Of a stretch of DNA of 64,000 nucleotides, positions 7,507-14,924 are shown piece by piece. Position numbers and translations under genes: made by a program. The DNA comes from Teichococcus aestuarii (GTDB taxonomy: Bacteria; Pseudomonadota; Alphaproteobacteria; Acetobacterales; Acetobacteraceae), in the NCBI RefSeq assembly GCF_003116135.1, contig NZ_PDOA01000001.1, positions 496,001 through 560,000 of the forward strand, written 5' to 3'. Positions within the stretch are counted from its first letter, which is position 1. Each line of letters begins with the position of its first letter. The notes under the pieces were generated by a model. It made no database searches. It saw nothing but the letters and a program-made list of their open reading frames with translations, and had not been told where the DNA came from.

Positions 7507-8616
7507 TTGTCGCAGGTGACACTGCCGCAGGGCAGCGCCCCGCAGCAACCGCCTGCGGGGGGCTTCGCCCTGGCCATCGATGCCATGGGCGGCGACCATG
7601 CACCGGAATCGGTGCTGGACGGTCTGGAACTCGCGGCGGAGCGGCACCCGAAGGCGCGCTTCCTGCTGGTGGGTGACGAAGCCCGGCTCGGCGCGCTGCT
7701 GGCGCGCCGGCCCAAGGCCGCGCGCGTCTGCGCCATCCGCCATGCGCCCGAATCCATTCCGGGCGACATGAAGCCGACGGCAGCGCTGCGCGTCCGCAAC
7801 TCCTCCATGCGCATCGCCATCGACGCGGTGGCGGCGGGGGAGGCGGCGGGCGTCGTCTCGGCCGGCAACACCGGCGCGCTGATGGCGCTCGGCAAGATCG
7901 TGGTGAAGGCGCTGCCGGAGGTTGACCGGCCGGCGCTTGCCGCCATCGGGCCGTCGGCGCGTGGCGACGTGGTGCTGCTCGACCTCGGCGCCAACATCGT
8001 CTGCGACCCGCGCAACCTCGTCGAGTTCGCCGTGATGGGCGATGCCTTCGCGCGCGCGGTGCTGGGGCTCACCAAGCCCAGCATCGGCCTGCTCAACGTG
8101 GGCAGCGAGGAGCTGAAGGGCGACGACCGTGTCCGCCAGGCGGCCGAGATGCTGCGCGAGACGGTGCTGGCCCCCAATTTCCACGGCTTCGTCGAGGGGC
8201 ACGACATCACCGCCGGCACTGTCGACGTGGTGGTGACGGACGGCTTCACCGGCAATGTCGCGCTCAAGACCGGCGAAGGCGCCTTCAAGCTGGTGGGCAC
8301 GCTGCTGAAGCAGGTCTTCACCTCCTCGCTGGCGGCCAAGCTCGGCTACCTGCTCGCCCGCCCGGCGCTGGACCGGCTGCGCGAGTGGATGGACCCCCGA
8401 CGCTACAACGGCGCCGTGCTGATCGGCCTGAACGGCGTGGTGGTGAAAAGCCATGGCGGCACCGATGCGCTGGGCTTCGCCCATGCGGTGGACGTCGCCA
8501 TGGACATGGTGAACCACCGCTTCAACGACCGCATCCGCGAGGTGCTGGCGACGCTGCCGCCGCGCGGCAAGCCCGCCGTGGCCGCCGCCGCCGAGCCCGG
8601 CGTCAACGCCCGCTGA
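7507..8616 (+). CDS. plsX: Phosphate acyltransferase PlsX
   Basis: Converts acyl-ACP to acyl-phosphate, the first step of phosphatidic acid synthesis, acting peripherally at the inner membrane. The protein is 369 aa; the conserved start FALAIDAMGGDHAP is near residue 20, with VVSAGNTGALMALGK, LDLGANIVCDP, GLLNVGSEELKG and VVVTDGFTGNVALKTGEG following in family order. The start used is TTG at 7507 with GAGGGG about 10 bp upstream; GTG at 7516 is an alternative. Lying between rpmF and fabH, it links fatty acid and phospholipid synthesis to ribosome output, a conserved arrangement. Confidence 0.96.
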   Translation: MSQVTLPQGSAPQQPPAGGFALAIDAMGGDHAPESVLDGLELAAERHPKARFLLVGDEARLGALLARRPKAARVCAIRHAPESIPGDMKPTAALRVRNSSMRIAIDAVAAGEAAGVVSAGNTGALMALGKIVVKALPEVDRPALAAIGPSARGDVVLLDLGANIVCDPRNLVEFAVMGDAFARAVLGLTKPSIGLLNVGSEELKGDDRVRQAAEMLRETVLAPNFHGFVEGHDITAGTVDVVVTDGFTGNVALKTGEGAFKLVGTLLKQVFTSSLAAKLGYLLARPALDRLREWMDPRRYNGAVLIGLNGVVVKSHGGTDALGFAHAVDVAMDMVNHRFNDRIREVLATLPPRGKPAVAAAAEPGVNAR

Positions 8617-8641
8617 CAGGCGGCCCCTGGGACCTCGCCGC

Positions 8642-9598
8642 ATGACCTATCGCGCCCTGATCGCCGGCACCGGCGCCTACCTCCCCGAGCTGGTGCTGGA
8701 CAACGAGGCCCTGGCGGCACGCCACGGCCTCGACACTTCCGACGCCTGGATCCGCGAGCGCACCGGCATCCGGCAGCGCCACCTGGCGGCGCCGGGCGAG
8801 CTGGCCAGCGACATGGCCGCCGCCGCCGCTCGCGCCGCCCTGGCGCAGGCCGGCCTCGGGGTGGAGGCGGTGGACGCCGTCATCGTGGCCACCGCCACGC
8901 CGGATTCGGTGTTCCCCTCCACGGCGGCGCGGGTGCAGGCCAAGCTCGGCGTGACGCAGGGATTCGCCTTCGACATCGCCGCCGCCTGCACCGGCTTCGT
9001 CTATGCCCTCTCCGTGGCGGATGCGATGATGAAGGCGGGGCAGTGCCGCTGCGCGCTGGTGATCGGCGCCGAGGTGTTCTCGCGCATCCTGGACTGGGCG
9101 GACCGCGGCACCTGCGTGCTGTTCGGCGACGGCGCCGGCGCGGTGGTGCTGTGCGCCGCGGAGGCCGGCAGCACCGAGCGCGGCCTGCTCTCCTGCCATT
9201 TGCACGCAGATGGCCAGCATGGCGACATCCTGCAGGTGGAGGGCGACAGCGGCCTGCTGCGGATGACCGGCAAGGAGGTGTTCCGCCACGCCGTCAGCAA
9301 GCTGGCGAGCGTGGTGGACGAGGCGCTGCAGGCCAACGGCCTCGACAAGTCGGATGTGAAGTGGCTGGTGCCGCACCAGGCCAATCTGCGCATCATCGAG
9401 GCGATGGGCCGCAAGCTCGGCCTGCCGCGCGAGCAGGTGGTGGTGACGGTGGACCGCCACGCCAACACCTCCGCCGCCTCCATTCCCCTGGCGCTGGCCG
9501 AGGCGACGCGGGACGGGCGCATCCGCCAGGGCGACCTGGTGCTGATGGAGGCGATCGGCGGCGGCCTTACCTGGGGCGCCGCGCTGGCGCGCTTCTGA
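8642..9598 (+). CDS. fabH: 3-oxoacyl-[acyl-carrier-protein] synthase III
   Basis: KAS III condenses acetyl-CoA with malonyl-ACP to start fatty acid synthesis. The 318-aa protein has the full catalytic triad: C116 in DIAAACTGF, H245 in VPHQANLRI and N275 in RHANTSAAS. The C-terminal glycine-rich block is GGGLTWGAALARF. It follows plsX by 25 bp in the same transcription unit. The 147 bp downstream contain a small inverted repeat over the stop codon (GAGCCGG/CCGGCTC, 9597-9616) but no ihfA gene, which often follows fabH in related bacteria. Confidence 0.97.
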   Translation: MTYRALIAGTGAYLPELVLDNEALAARHGLDTSDAWIRERTGIRQRHLAAPGELASDMAAAAARAALAQAGLGVEAVDAVIVATATPDSVFPSTAARVQAKLGVTQGFAFDIAAACTGFVYALSVADAMMKAGQCRCALVIGAEVFSRILDWADRGTCVLFGDGAGAVVLCAAEAGSTERGLLSCHLHADGQHGDILQVEGDSGLLRMTGKEVFRHAVSKLASVVDEALQANGLDKSDVKWLVPHQANLRIIEAMGRKLGLPREQVVVTVDRHANTSAASIPLALAEATRDGRIRQGDLVLMEAIGGGLTWGAALARF

Positions 9599-9745
9599 GC
9601 CGGCTGGTCCCGGCTCCTCGCTGCGCTACCAGGTTTGTGACTCGTCCTCACAGGCATGCGTGTTGCGTGGAACGGCTCGGTGGCGTGAACGTTCCTGCGT
9701 GCAGATCCCGGTAACGGGTCCTCAGGCAGTGGAGCTTTCATCGAG

Positions 9746-9967
9746 ATGTCGCCGGATATTTCCGCCGAGCCGGCCAACCGGTCCCTGGCCGACCGCAGCG
9801 AGTTGCCTTCGCGTGGCGACTGGCAGAAGGTCCAGCGCCCCGCCTACCATTCCGAGGAAGGCGAGGGCGACCGTTCGGACTGGACGACGCTGTTCAAATC
9901 CGCCCTGGTGGTGATGCTCGGCGTCGCGGGGCTGACGGCGTTTCTCTCCGGCGTGATGGCGCAGTAG
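9746..9967 (+). CDS. Small tail-anchored membrane protein, unknown function
   Basis: Not recognised. The 73-aa product has a charged N-terminal half (RGDWQKVQRPAYHSEEGEGD) and one hydrophobic segment at about 50-70 (LFKSALVVMLGVAGLTAFLS) that ends three residues before the stop. This suggests a single-pass protein with most of its mass in the cytoplasm. GGAG lies about 12 bp before the ATG. It stands alone between fabH and dksA in the same direction. A reverse-strand frame covers the same bases but has no family features; the clear hydrophilic-then-membrane layout favours this strand. Confidence 0.6.
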   Translation: MSPDISAEPANRSLADRSELPSRGDWQKVQRPAYHSEEGEGDRSDWTTLFKSALVVMLGVAGLTAFLSGVMAQ

Positions 9968-10086
9968 TCGCCACCGGGCGCTTCCTGCCCCCGGAAGTGC
10001 CATCCTGCTGAAGCGGCCGGCAAATTGCACAGGCTCAGCGGAAATTTCATGGGGTAAGCCATACAACCGCCTCTTGGCTTCGAGGG

Positions 10087-10144
10087 GGGCGGCCCTGTAT
10101 GGTCCGGCCGCCCTCAGGGGAAGGTTCGCGGGAACTTTTTCCCG
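10087..10144 (+). promoter_or_regulatory. Two hairpins in the dksA leader
   Basis: GGGCGGCC/GGCCGCCC (10087-10094 and 10106-10113) and CGGGAA/TTCCCG (10129-10134 and 10139-10144) lie 20-80 bp upstream of the dksA ATG. They probably fold in the 5' leader. Any role in dksA control is speculative. Confidence 0.35.
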
Positions 10145-10164
10145 AAGGCCGGGGGATCGAACCA

Positions 10165-10581
10165 ATGCTGATTACGCTGCCGCCGGACTATCGGCCGTCT
10201 GACACTGAAGAATTCATGAACCCCCAGCAGCAGGAATATTTTCGCCAGAAGCTGCTGCGCTGGCGTCAGGATCTGCTGCGTGAGGCCGGAGACACGCTGG
10301 CCAGTCTGAGCGAGGGCGGTATCAGCGAGGCCGATCTGGCGGACCGCGCCAGTGTCGAGACCGACCGGGCGCTGGAACTGCGCACCCGCGACCGTGCCCG
10401 GAAGCTGATCTCCAAGATCGATCAGGCGCTGGAGCGGATCGCCAACGGCACCTACGGCTATTGCGAGGAGACGGGCGAGCCGATCGGCCTGCGCCGGCTG
10501 GAGGCGCGCCCCATCGCCACCCTCTCCATCGAGGCGCAGGAGCGCCACGAACGCATGGAACGAATCCACCGCGACGACTGA
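10165..10581 (+). CDS. dksA: RNA polymerase-binding transcription factor DksA
   Basis: Binds the RNA polymerase secondary channel and works with ppGpp in the stringent response. The ATG at 10165 gives 138 aa starting MLITLPPDYRPSDTEEFMNP, the standard alphaproteobacterial start; the frame is open further upstream without similarity. A coiled-coil spans about 20-90 with the tip motif DLADRAS, which matches the DxxDxA of DksA. The C-terminal zinc region keeps only one of four cysteines (YGYCEETGEPIG, then RPIATLSIEAQ), as known for other alphaproteobacterial DksA proteins, so zinc binding is unlikely. Confidence 0.95.
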   Translation: MLITLPPDYRPSDTEEFMNPQQQEYFRQKLLRWRQDLLREAGDTLASLSEGGISEADLADRASVETDRALELRTRDRARKLISKIDQALERIANGTYGYCEETGEPIGLRRLEARPIATLSIEAQERHERMERIHRDD

Positions 10582-11322
10582 GGGCGGGCCAGGGGAGGGG
10601 GACGCGCCCTCCTCAGCCGCCCCGCGGGCCCTAGGTGGCGCCGGGTAGGCCCAGCCTCGGCTGGATTGCCACCCTCCGGCAGCCTGGCCTGGCCGAGGCC
10701 CTCCTTCATCATTCGCCCGCCGGTCACGGCGCTCCGGGCCAGGAAGGCGGCGCCGGCCATGCCACGGCCGGTGCCGGCATTGCCGCCCACCCGGGCCATG
10801 CGGCCGGGCTCGCTCACCGCGAGCATGGCGTTGCTCCGACGCCTGCCGCCCTCAGAGGCGGAAGCAGGGGCGCCTCCGGGCCGGTGATCCGTGCCTGCCG
10901 CCAGGATAGCGACTGCGCCGGGACAGGCCGGTCCGGCCGCGCATTCAGGCCGGAGCGGAGGGTGACATGGATGCCGCGGATGCCCATATCCGGACGGGCC
11001 GGCATTCCCGCCCCATCCTCTCTGCAACGAGCCGTGACATGGCTTCGCCGTGACGGATGGGGAGAGCGTTCCTACTTACCGCTTGCAATACACCCCGATC
11101 CGGTGCATCTGCGCCGCGACGGTGGGTGCGGTGAATCGCCCGGCGGTTTGGCCGCGCCCTCGGATCCGGCAGGCCCTGCGGTCCTGCGGCAGCGGTGGGC
11201 TGAGGGCAACGGTCCGGCCCCCCGAGGCCGCCGCCAAGGCTTGGGCGGTCCCGGACCGGCAAACAGAGCTTCAGGCGAGGGCGCGGAGGGAAGGCCGAGC
11301 CCATCGCGCATACCCCTTTCCC

Positions 11323-11419
11323 ACGCGGCACCTGCCGCGTATGTCTTCCGCGCGGCAGCCGCCGCGTGACTTTTCCGCGCGGCTGGCGCCGTGCAATTTT
11401 CAGCGCGGCAGCCGCCGCG
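11323..11419 (+). repeat. Four tandem hairpin units before fusA
   Basis: Four copies of a CGCGGC-(4 nt)-GCCGCG-like hairpin start at 11324, 11351, 11378 and 11404, a 26-27 bp period. Loop sequences are ACCT, AGCC, TGGC and AGCC. The third copy has one G-T wobble. Pyrimidine-rich linkers (ATGTCTTC, GACTTTTC, CAATTTTCA) separate them. The last stem ends 8 bp before the GGAGG ribosome site of fusA. Confidence 0.75.
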
Positions 11420-11427
11420 ACGCGTAT

Positions 11428-11432
11428 GGAGG
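11428..11432 (+). promoter_or_regulatory. Ribosome binding site that sets the fusA start
   Basis: GGAGG with a 5-base spacer (CCCCC) points to GTG at 11438. The in-frame ATG at 11426 overlaps this site and has no ribosome site of its own. Confidence 0.7.
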
Positions 11433-11437
11433 CCCCC

Positions 11438-13525
11438 GTGGCGCGCACCCCGCTCGAGAAGATCCGCAACATCGGCATTACGGCGCATATCGACGCCGGC
11501 AAGACGACGACGACCGAGCGGATCCTGTATTACACCGGCAAGTCCCACAAGATCGGTGAGGTCCACGAGGGCAACACCACGACCGACTACATGGAGCAGG
11601 AGCGTGAGCGTGGCATCACGATCACCTCCGCGGCCGTGACGGCGATGTGGAACGACCACCGCATCAACATCATCGACACCCCCGGCCACATCGACTTCAA
11701 CATCGAGGTGAACCGCTCGCTGCGCGTGCTCGACGGCGCGGTGTTCGTGATCGAGGGCGTGGCCGGCGTGCAGCCGCAGTCCGAGACCAACTGGCGCCTG
11801 GCCGATCGCTACAACGTGCCGCGCATCATCTATGTCAACAAGCTGGACCGCACGGGCGCCGACTTCTACCGCGCCGCCGCGACGCTGACCGAGAAGCTCG
11901 GCATCACCTGGGTGACGCTGCAGCTGCCGATCGGCATCGAGGACACGCTGAAGGGCATCGTCGACCTCGTCACGATGAAGGCGCTGGTGTGGGAAGGCGA
12001 CGAGCTCGGCGCCAAGTACCACGAGACCGAGATCCCCGCCGACCTGGCCGACAAGGCCGCCGAGTACCGCCAGCTGCTGCTCGACACCGCCCTCTCGGTG
12101 GATGACGCGGCGATGGAAGAGTATTTCGAGAAGGGCGACGTCTCGGTCGAGACCCTGAAGAAGTGCATCAAGAAGGGCACCATCGCCGGCACCTTCCGCC
12201 CGGTGCTGTGCGGCTCCTCCTTCAAGAACAAGGGTGTGCAGCCGCTGCTGGACGCCGTGGTCGACTACCTGCCGAGCCCGGTGGACGTCGAGGGCATCAA
12301 GGTCGCCCCCGAGGAGGGCCAGGACGACGACCCCAGCGCCGAGCGCCGCGTCATCGAGATCAGCGAGCAGGCGCCCTTCTCGGCGCTGGCCTTCAAGATC
12401 ATCAACGACAAGTACGGCAACCTGACCTTCATCCGGGTGTACTCGGGCGTGATCAAGCAGGGTGACACCATGCTGAACACGACCAAGGGTCACAAGGAGC
12501 GCATCGGCCGCATGTTCCAGATGCACGCCGACAAGCGCGAGGAGGTCAAGGAGATCTTCGCCGGCGACATCGTCGCGGTGGTGGGCCTGAAGGACACCGG
12601 CACGGGCGACACCCTGGCCGACCCGTCCGACCCGGTGGTGCTGGAGCGCATGGCCTTCCCGGTGCCGGTGATCGACATCTCCGTTGAGCCGAAGACCAAG
12701 GACGGCGTCGAGAAGATGACGCTCGGCCTGCAGAAGCTGGCCAGCGAGGACCCCTCGCTCCGCCTGAAGACCGACCAGGAGACCGGCCAGACCATCCTGT
12801 CCGGCATGGGCGAGCTGCACCTTGAGATCATCATCGACCGCCTGCGCCGCGAGTACGGCGTGGACGCCAACATCGGCGCGCCGCAGGTGGCCTACCGCGA
12901 GACGATCACCAAGCCGCACACCCACACCTACACGCACAAGAAGCAGTCGGGTGGTTCGGGCCAGTTCGCCGAGGTGAAGATCACCTTCGAGCCGAAGGAG
13001 CGGAACGAGGGCATCGAGTTCCACAACGGCGTCGTCGGCGGCTCGGTGCCGAAGGAGTATATCCCGGCGGTCGAGAAGGGCATCAAGGTCCAGGCCGACA
13101 CCGGCGTGCTGGCCGGCTTCCCGACGGTGGACTTCAAGTACACCCTGACGGACGGCAAGTACCACGACGTCGACTCCTCGGCCCTGGCCTTCGAGATCGC
13201 CGCCAAGGCCTGCTTCCGCGAGGGCATGAAGCTGGCCGGCCCGGTGATCCTGGAGCCGATCATGGACGTCGAGGTGACCACCCCGCAGGACCATGTCGGT
13301 GACGTGGTGGGCGACCTCAACCGTCGCCGCGGCGTGATCCAGAGCCAGGATATGGCGGGCACCTCCGTCATCGTCCGCGCCCATGTCCCGCTGAAGGAGA
13401 TGTTCGGCTATATCTCCAACCTGCGTGGCATGACCAAGGGTCGCGCCTCCTTCTCGATGCAGTTCCACCACTACGATCCCGTGCCGCGCAACGTGGCCGA
13501 CGAGATCATGAAGCAGTCCGCCTGA
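11438..13525 (+). CDS. fusA: Elongation factor G, divergent variant
   Basis: Translocation GTPase of 695 aa, normal EF-G length. It has the P-loop [19 protein letters not shown], switch [15 protein letters not shown], switch [26 protein letters not shown] in [12 protein letters not shown], and the C-terminal domains up to [13 protein letters not shown]. Several normally constant positions differ from typical alphaproteobacterial EF-G as I recall it: [11 protein letters not shown] rather than HVDFTIEVERS, and NKLDRTG rather than NKMDRMG. The gene stands alone rather than in the rpsL-rpsG-fusA-tuf operon. It may be a second EF-G or a relocated main copy. A hairpin array occupies its leader, and a small gene follows after 8 bp. 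Confidence 0.93.
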   Translation: MARTPLEKIRNIGITAHIDAGKTTTTERILYYTGKSHKIGEVHEGNTTTDYMEQERERGITITSAAVTAMWNDHRINIIDTPGHIDFNIEVNRSLRVLDGAVFVIEGVAGVQPQSETNWRLADRYNVPRIIYVNKLDRTGADFYRAAATLTEKLGITWVTLQLPIGIEDTLKGIVDLVTMKALVWEGDELGAKYHETEIPADLADKAAEYRQLLLDTALSVDDAAMEEYFEKGDVSVETLKKCIKKGTIAGTFRPVLCGSSFKNKGVQPLLDAVVDYLPSPVDVEGIKVAPEEGQDDDPSAERRVIEISEQAPFSALAFKIINDKYGNLTFIRVYSGVIKQGDTMLNTTKGHKERIGRMFQMHADKREEVKEIFAGDIVAVVGLKDTGTGDTLADPSDPVVLERMAFPVPVIDISVEPKTKDGVEKMTLGLQKLASEDPSLRLKTDQETGQTILSGMGELHLEIIIDRLRREYGVDANIGAPQVAYRETITKPHTHTYTHKKQSGGSGQFAEVKITFEPKERNEGIEFHNGVVGGSVPKEYIPAVEKGIKVQADTGVLAGFPTVDFKYTLTDGKYHDVDSSALAFEIAAKACFREGMKLAGPVILEPIMDVEVTTPQDHVGDVVGDLNRRRGVIQSQDMAGTSVIVRAHVPLKEMFGYISNLRGMTKGRASFSMQFHHYDPVPRNVADEIMKQSA

Positions 13526-13533
13526 GGCTGACG

Positions 13534-13851
13534 ATGCGGCTCCGCTGGCAGCGCGGCCGCATCGAGGATCCGGGGCCCGGCGCGGCAGATCCGCACCGGG
13601 CGCTGGAATGGGTTGGTTGCGACGACGCGGGCGATCCCATCGCCCGCGTCGTTCGCGTTCGTGGGCCGGTGATGTTCCGCTGGCACTGGCGCCATGCCGT
13701 GGCGCTGGACGACGAGGCGCGGGTGGTGGAACTCCGCCCCGACATGCCGGAGGATCGCTGGCTGGTGGTGGTGCGGGAGCGCGTGGTGGGCCGCGCCAGC
13801 CTGCCGCTCGCCGCCGTGCGCCGGGCCGAGGCGATGCTGCGTGGCGGCTAG
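13534..13851 (+). CDS. Hypothetical protein downstream of fusA
   Basis: Not recognised. The 105-aa product is compact, with alternating charged and hydrophobic residues (GPVMFRWHWRHAVALDDEARVVEL, shortened here to key parts: FRWHWRHAVALDDEARVVE) and no signal or membrane segment. Its ATG lies 8 bp after the fusA stop, with GAGG seven bases upstream that overlaps the fusA stop, so co-transcription and perhaps coupling with fusA are likely. Opposite-strand frames cover the same DNA but lack a ribosome site and look more repetitive. A cytoplasmic accessory protein is possible; no function is claimed. Confidence 0.5.
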   Translation: MRLRWQRGRIEDPGPGAADPHRALEWVGCDDAGDPIARVVRVRGPVMFRWHWRHAVALDDEARVVELRPDMPEDRWLVVVRERVVGRASLPLAAVRRAEAMLRGG

Positions 13852-13860
13852 CCCCCCGCC

Positions 13861-14181
13861 TCAGCTCGGCAGGCAGCGGATGATGTCGCGGTGGCCGCGG
13901 GCCAGCACCGGGCGCGTGCCGTCCGGGCAGGCCATGCCGGCGTCGCGCCGGGCGGGGGCCAGCCCCGCATCCCAGGCGCCGCCGCCCGGCGCCCTGTCCA
14001 TCGCGCGGTCGCAGCGGCCGGGCACGCCCTTCACCGGGGCGCCGCCATTCGGGCAGAGCCAACGGCGTATGGCCTCGAGCTGCGCGGCATTCGGCCGGCG
14101 TGGCGGCTCGGCCCAAGCGACGGGAGCCGTGCCGAGCAGGAAGAGGGCCAGCAAGGCCGCGTTGCGCCAGCGATGCGTCAT
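13861..14181 (-). CDS. Small secreted four-cysteine protein
   Basis: Not recognised as a family. The 106-aa product has a clear Sec signal peptide (MTHRWRNAALLALFLLGTAP, ending AWA before EPPRRPNA). The mature part has four cysteines (WLCPNGGAP, GRCDRAM, MACPDGTRP, IIRCLPS) that could form two disulfides in the periplasm. ATG at 14181 is used; an in-frame ATG at 14193 is also possible and neither has a strong ribosome site. It is convergent with the hypothetical gene after fusA and divergent from a membrane-protein pair. Confidence 0.65.
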   Translation of the reverse strand: MTHRWRNAALLALFLLGTAPVAWAEPPRRPNAAQLEAIRRWLCPNGGAPVKGVPGRCDRAMDRAPGGGAWDAGLAPARRDAGMACPDGTRPVLARGHRDIIRCLPS

Positions 14182-14280
14182 GGGTCGCTGCATAGCATGC
14201 CGGGCGGCGCGGTGCCGATTTCAACATGACAAATCGGAAAGGTCTTGAACCGGAACCGGTTTGGCGCAACATCATGCTCC

Positions 14281-14580
14281 ATGGACCCGCGATCGCACGA
14301 CCGCCCCGTTCTCGACATGACGCCCGAGGGCGAATTCCGTGGCCCCGCGCCACGCCCGACGACCTGGCTCGACCGGCTGCTGATGCGCCTGGGCGGCGTG
14401 GCCGCGCTGGTGGCCATCGTCGCCGTCGGCATTGTCGTGGCCGGCATCGCGGTGGCCTTCTTCGCCCTGGCGCTGCCGGTGGCCCTGGTGGCGGGGCTGG
14501 TGGCCTTTGGCAGCCTGTGGTGGCGCGCCAAGCGCAACGGCCGGGCTTTCCGCATGTCCGCCACCATGATGCGGCGCTGA
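14281..14580 (+). CDS. Small membrane protein, unknown function
   Basis: Not recognised. The 99-aa product has a proline-rich cytoplasmic N-terminus (about 1-38) and a long hydrophobic block at 40-80 (GVAALVAIVAVGIVVAGIAV, then AFFALALPVALVAGLVAFGS), enough for two membrane passes. A basic tail follows (WRAKRNGRAFRMSATMMRR). ATG 14281 is preferred over an upstream TTG. A second small membrane gene follows and probably overlaps its 3' end, so the two may be a pair. Confidence 0.6.
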   Translation: MDPRSHDRPVLDMTPEGEFRGPAPRPTTWLDRLLMRLGGVAALVAIVAVGIVVAGIAVAFFALALPVALVAGLVAFGSLWWRAKRNGRAFRMSATMMRR

Positions 14581-14924
14581 CGACGGAACGCTCACCTTCT
14601 CCTTTCTCCATCAACCCGGGCCGTCTCTACGAGGTCCGGGACGATGGGCGCGTCTATACCGAGGAACAGCCCGGGCAGCCCGAGGCGGTTGGCCGCATCC
14701 GCGCCATACGCCTGTGGTGGATCGCGGCCGTGGGCGCCAACGTGGTCAGCATGGGGGCGGCCGCCGGCGGCTATATCCTGTTGGGCCTGCGGGCCGGTGC
14801 CCTGCTGGGCCTGCTGGTGATGGCGACGGTGCCGCTGCTGGCCGTGGCGCCGCTGCTCGATTGGCGCCGGCAGCGCATGGCGCGGCAGTGGCACGCCGCC
14901 CGGCCGCGCCGATTCGGGCTCTAA
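14517..14924 (+). CDS. Small two-pass membrane protein, start uncertain
   Basis: Not recognised. The frame contains a tyrosine-bearing leader (PGRLYEVRDDGRVYTEEQPG), two hydrophobic segments (LWWIAAVGANVVSMGAAAGG and GALLGLLVMATVPLLAVAPL) and a basic C-terminus (DWRRQRMARQWHAARPRR). No ATG is available; tandem GTG codons at 14517/14520 inside the previous gene, or a CTG at 14577 that overlaps its TGA, are the likely starts. The stop TAA at 14922-14924 overlaps the TAG of the convergent YifB gene. Its membrane topology makes it a plausible partner of the gene just upstream. Confidence 0.45.
   Translation: MVARQAQRPGFPHVRHHDAALTTERSPSPFSINPGRLYEVRDDGRVYTEEQPGQPEAVGRIRAIRLWWIAAVGANVVSMGAAAGGYILLGLRAGALLGLLVMATVPLLAVAPLLDWRRQRMARQWHAARPRRFGL

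Larger units (their letters stand above)
10582..11437. other. 856-bp stretch without a convincing gene
   Basis: Several frames are open on both strands because of the high GC content, but none has a family signature, a clear ribosome site or a believable composition; their translations are dominated by Arg, Gly, Pro and Ala. No tRNA-like cloverleaf was recognised. The last 115 bp hold four tandem hairpins before fusA. The rest may be a long fusA leader plus promoter, or the remains of a lost gene. Confidence 0.5.

Noticed and set aside
9599-9745. Possible tRNA or small RNA after fabH
   Set aside because: No cloverleaf with acceptor stem and T-loop could be drawn; only a short inverted repeat over the fabH stop was seen.
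11072-14614. A 1180-codon open frame on the minus strand
   Set aside because: It runs antisense through fusA and several small genes. Its translation is His/Leu/Gly/Arg-rich without any domain; it is a mirror frame caused by high GC content and fusA codon use.
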